DNA from: Saccharothrix saharensis
GTDB lineage: Bacteria > Actinomycetota > Actinomycetes > Mycobacteriales > Pseudonocardiaceae
NCBI RefSeq assembly: GCF_006716745.1
Contig: NZ_VFPP01000001.1
Location: 2,728,001 to 2,792,000, forward strand
Direction of reading: 5' to 3'
Length of the DNA stretch: 64,000 nucleotides
Shown: piece after piece, positions 62,193 to 64,000 of the stretch
Position numbering within the stretch: the first letter of the stretch is position 1
Layout of the letters: every line of letters starts with the position of its first letter
Translations under genes and position numbers: made by a program
Notes under the pieces: model-generated
Told to the model about the DNA's origin: nothing
The model's database searches: none
What the model saw: the letters and a program-made list of their open reading frames with translations, nothing else

Positions 62193-62694
62193 CAATCGCA
62201 TACTGGACCTCGTGGCCACACTCGACCCGGCGGGCATCGACATCGCCACCCTCGCCTGGCTGGCGGGCAGCGCCGCCAACAGGGCGATCCTCGCGGAGCT
62301 GCACCGGGCCGGCCACACCGGCGTGCGCAACTCCCACGGGTACGTCATCCAACACCTGATCCACGGGGCACCCACGGTCTCCGAACTCGCGGACCTCCTC
62401 GACGTCACCCAGCAGGCGGCCTCGAAGCACCTGCTCGAACTGGAGCGTCTCGACTACGTCGCGAGGGTGCCGGATCCCGGTGACAGCCGGGTGCGACGTG
62501 CCCGGCTCACCGACCGGGGTCGGCGGCTCGTCGACGACAGCCGCCGGGTACGACGGCAGCTGGACGACCGGCTGACGAAGCTGGCGGGCGACGACGCGGC
62601 CGACTCGGCCCGGCGGGTCCTGGTCCGCCTGCTCGACGCGACAGGGGAAACCGCGAGCGTGACCGCGCGCCGCGCCGTCCCGCCGAGCGAGTAG
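62185..62694 (+). CDS. MarR-family transcriptional regulator
   Basis: The 169-residue protein has a winged helix near residues 55-110 (PTVSELADLLDVTQQAASKH, then LERLDYVARVPDPGDSRVRR with the wing DSR). A start at GTG 62185 is selected because the upstream frame belongs to the antisense shadow of the SnoaL gene. The transcript would have almost no leader, and the start codon sits inside the operator. Ligand unknown. Confidence 0.85.
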   Translation: MVVNRILDLVATLDPAGIDIATLAWLAGSAANRAILAELHRAGHTGVRNSHGYVIQHLIHGAPTVSELADLLDVTQQAASKHLLELERLDYVARVPDPGDSRVRRARLTDRGRRLVDDSRRVRRQLDDRLTKLAGDDAADSARRVLVRLLDATGETASVTARRAVPPSE

Positions 62695-62997
62695 GCGAGC
62701 ACGCTTGGAGACCTCATCCGGTACGCCGCGCCCGGTATGGCGCCCGACGCGACCGGGTGGGCCACCGTAGAGGGTGCTTTGAGTGCCCCGTCCGCACATC
62801 AACGTCACGACAGGACGCCGAGTTGGCCGCGCAGGTCGTCGCGATCCACGACGAGTCGCGGGGCACCTATGGCGCACCCCGGCTGCACGCCGACCGCGGC
62901 TGTCGATACACCTCCGCGCGGCTCGCCGCCCTCCAAAACGCGTCAACCCCGGACAGGCGAGCGTTGTCTGGTATCGATGGTGACCAGATGTGAGTCG
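62695..62997. other. Intergenic stretch with an IS3 relic
   Basis: About 300 bp between the MarR gene and the next gene. Its middle part is the fused transposase relic at 62817-62936. Nothing else was recognised. Confidence 0.5.
62817..62936 (+). pseudogene. IS3-type OrfB relic with internal deletion
   Basis: The frame reads AELAAQVVAIHDESRGTYGA then PRLHADRGCRYTSARLAAL. The first part is the OrfB linker (HDESRGTYGAPRVHAEL) and the second is a block from much later (HSDRGxQYTSxxL of the DDE core). The junction at HAD/RG implies deletion of several hundred bases between two similar HxD sites. Confidence 0.75.
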
Positions 62998-63777
62998 ATG
63001 GGGGTCACGGTGGCGAGCGGCGACGAACCGAGACCGGAGCAGATCAAGCAGATAGGCGGCGCGGCGAACGGCTCCAACGTGAACCAGGCTGGCGGCGACG
63101 TCCACGTCACCGAAGCCGGCCGGGACGTCAAGATGTACGACGTCGACTTGCACGTCCCAATCTGGGTGTGGGCTGCGGTCAGCGTCTCGGTCGTGGTGGC
63201 GGCAGCGGCCGTGACCTGGGCGACGTGGCACAGACCGACCGCCGAACCGTCGGTGCTTGACACGGAACACCTATCGACCACGATCACCGCGATGACTACG
63301 GCCACGACCACGGCGACGACCGCGACAACTACAACATCGCCGGCACCGCCGGAAGCATCCACTGCGGCTACCCGATTACCGACCGCCACGACGACGCCGA
63401 CACCCGCACCTGCGACCGTCTGGTGGACGGGCAATCTGAAGCTGGGCGGCTACGGCGGCACGGGCGGCGGTTGGTGGCTCGACCGAAGCCCGCCCGGCCC
63501 AGCCGTGACTGGGGACCTCTACTACGGGTCGGAGACCGAAGTCGCCGGCGTGGCCATGGTCAAGTGGGACGGAGCGATCCCACCGGATCTGTCGCAGTGC
63601 ACGGACCTGCTGGACGCCAACCTCGGCCAGGCGTGGACAGCCGTCCGCCGCGGGACCACGGCGTGCCTCCGAACTCGTGATGGCCGAGTCCGCTACTTCA
63701 CCGTGATCCGAACCCCAGGGCCCAACGAACTGAACCCGTCGATCAGCGTGACGGCCACCGTGTGGGACAAGGGGTGA
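62998..63777 (+). CDS. Single-pass membrane protein with Thr-rich linker
   Basis: The protein of about 259 residues has a short cytoplasmic N-terminus with an imperfect glycine-rich repeat (GGAANGSNVNQAGGDVHVTE), one transmembrane helix (VPIWVWAAVSVSVVVAAAAV), a Thr/Ala/Pro-rich stretch of about 60 residues and an outer C-terminal domain of about 110 residues with two or three Cys (QCTDLLDANLGQAW and TACLRTRDG). I do not recognise the domain. ATG 62998 is chosen; ATG 62977 and GTG 63010 are alternatives, and none has a clear ribosome site. Confidence 0.65.
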   Translation: MGVTVASGDEPRPEQIKQIGGAANGSNVNQAGGDVHVTEAGRDVKMYDVDLHVPIWVWAAVSVSVVVAAAAVTWATWHRPTAEPSVLDTEHLSTTITAMTTATTTATTATTTTSPAPPEASTAATRLPTATTTPTPAPATVWWTGNLKLGGYGGTGGGWWLDRSPPGPAVTGDLYYGSETEVAGVAMVKWDGAIPPDLSQCTDLLDANLGQAWTAVRRGTTACLRTRDGRVRYFTVIRTPGPNELNPSISVTATVWDKG

Positions 63778-64000
63778 TCCAGCGACGACGACCTACCGAG
63801 GCGCGATCGAGAATCCTGCCGACGACCTGGGCGAGGATCAGCTCCAGCAGTCGTAGTGCCACGCCTCACGATCTTGCTCCTGCAGCACGTGGTGCGCGAT
63901 AGCCGCAGCTCAGCGCCTCAGTGCAGGTTCTGGCACCCCACAGGTGCCACAGCCCCGGTGGCGGGGCGCTGCAACACCACGCACGCCGACGGCGCGTGGA

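Noticed and set aside
63283..63420. Thr/Ala-rich ACx-repeat DNA as a CRISPR-like or microsatellite array
   Set aside because: The repeats (ACGACC-like) are irregular, without spacers, and lie in frame as the Thr-rich linker of a membrane protein.

Overview
The window is about 72% GC, carries dense GTG/TTG/ATG-started genes, a TTA codon, SARP- and LAL-type regulators and deoxysugar genes. This points to a filamentous actinomycete, most likely of the Pseudonocardiales (Saccharothrix/Lentzea/Actinosynnema-like). That placement is inferred from gene content; no rRNA or tRNA gene was seen.

Layout. 1-10.4 kb: the tail of an unknown gene, a four-EF-hand protein, a three-gene acyl-activation cassette (reductase, fatty acyl-AMP ligase, ACP; 925-3900), a glycosyltransferase, an ECF sigma factor with its partner gene, a divergent DUF2306/TetR pair, and decayed DNA with transposase and ATPase remnants.

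10.4-39.1 kb: a secondary-metabolite cluster. A 17-gene minus-strand operon (26155 back to 10448) runs FabG, ACP, FabZ-type dehydratase, GcvT-like protein, a fused KS-CLF, nitroreductase, flavoprotein, epoxide-hydrolase-like protein, malonyl transacylase, AcpS-like protein, an NTF2/ABM/zinc-ribbon fusion, alpha/beta hydrolase, a second AcpS-like protein, a beta-helix protein and a Drr-type ABC exporter. It is followed by an aromatic-hydroxylase-type flavoprotein, a SARP regulator, a glycosyltransferase, five genes matching the dTDP-vancosamine/epivancosamine route (2,3-dehydratase, 3-aminotransferase, C-3 methyltransferase, epimerase, 4-ketoreductase) and a large LAL regulator. Read together, a reducing type II PKS with fused KS-CLF makes a chain that is oxidatively tailored, decorated with a C-methylated amino sugar and exported. 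I do not recognise the product.

39.1-54 kb: about 1.5 kb of decayed DNA, then GlsB-like and Spo0M-like stress proteins, an esterase/MprF pair for aminoacyl lipids, a DUF418 membrane protein, a two-component system, a decayed stretch holding a copy of the kinase 3' end, an ABC exporter and a cation/proton antiporter.

54-64 kb: an Lcp-like DUF2236 protein beside a bacterial homologue of vertebrate LEG1, a SpoIIE-type phosphatase, a methyltransferase, a TIMP-like and a CBM2-like secreted protein, a SnoaL/MarR divergent pair with a doubled operator, a membrane protein with a Thr-rich linker, and several transposase remnants.
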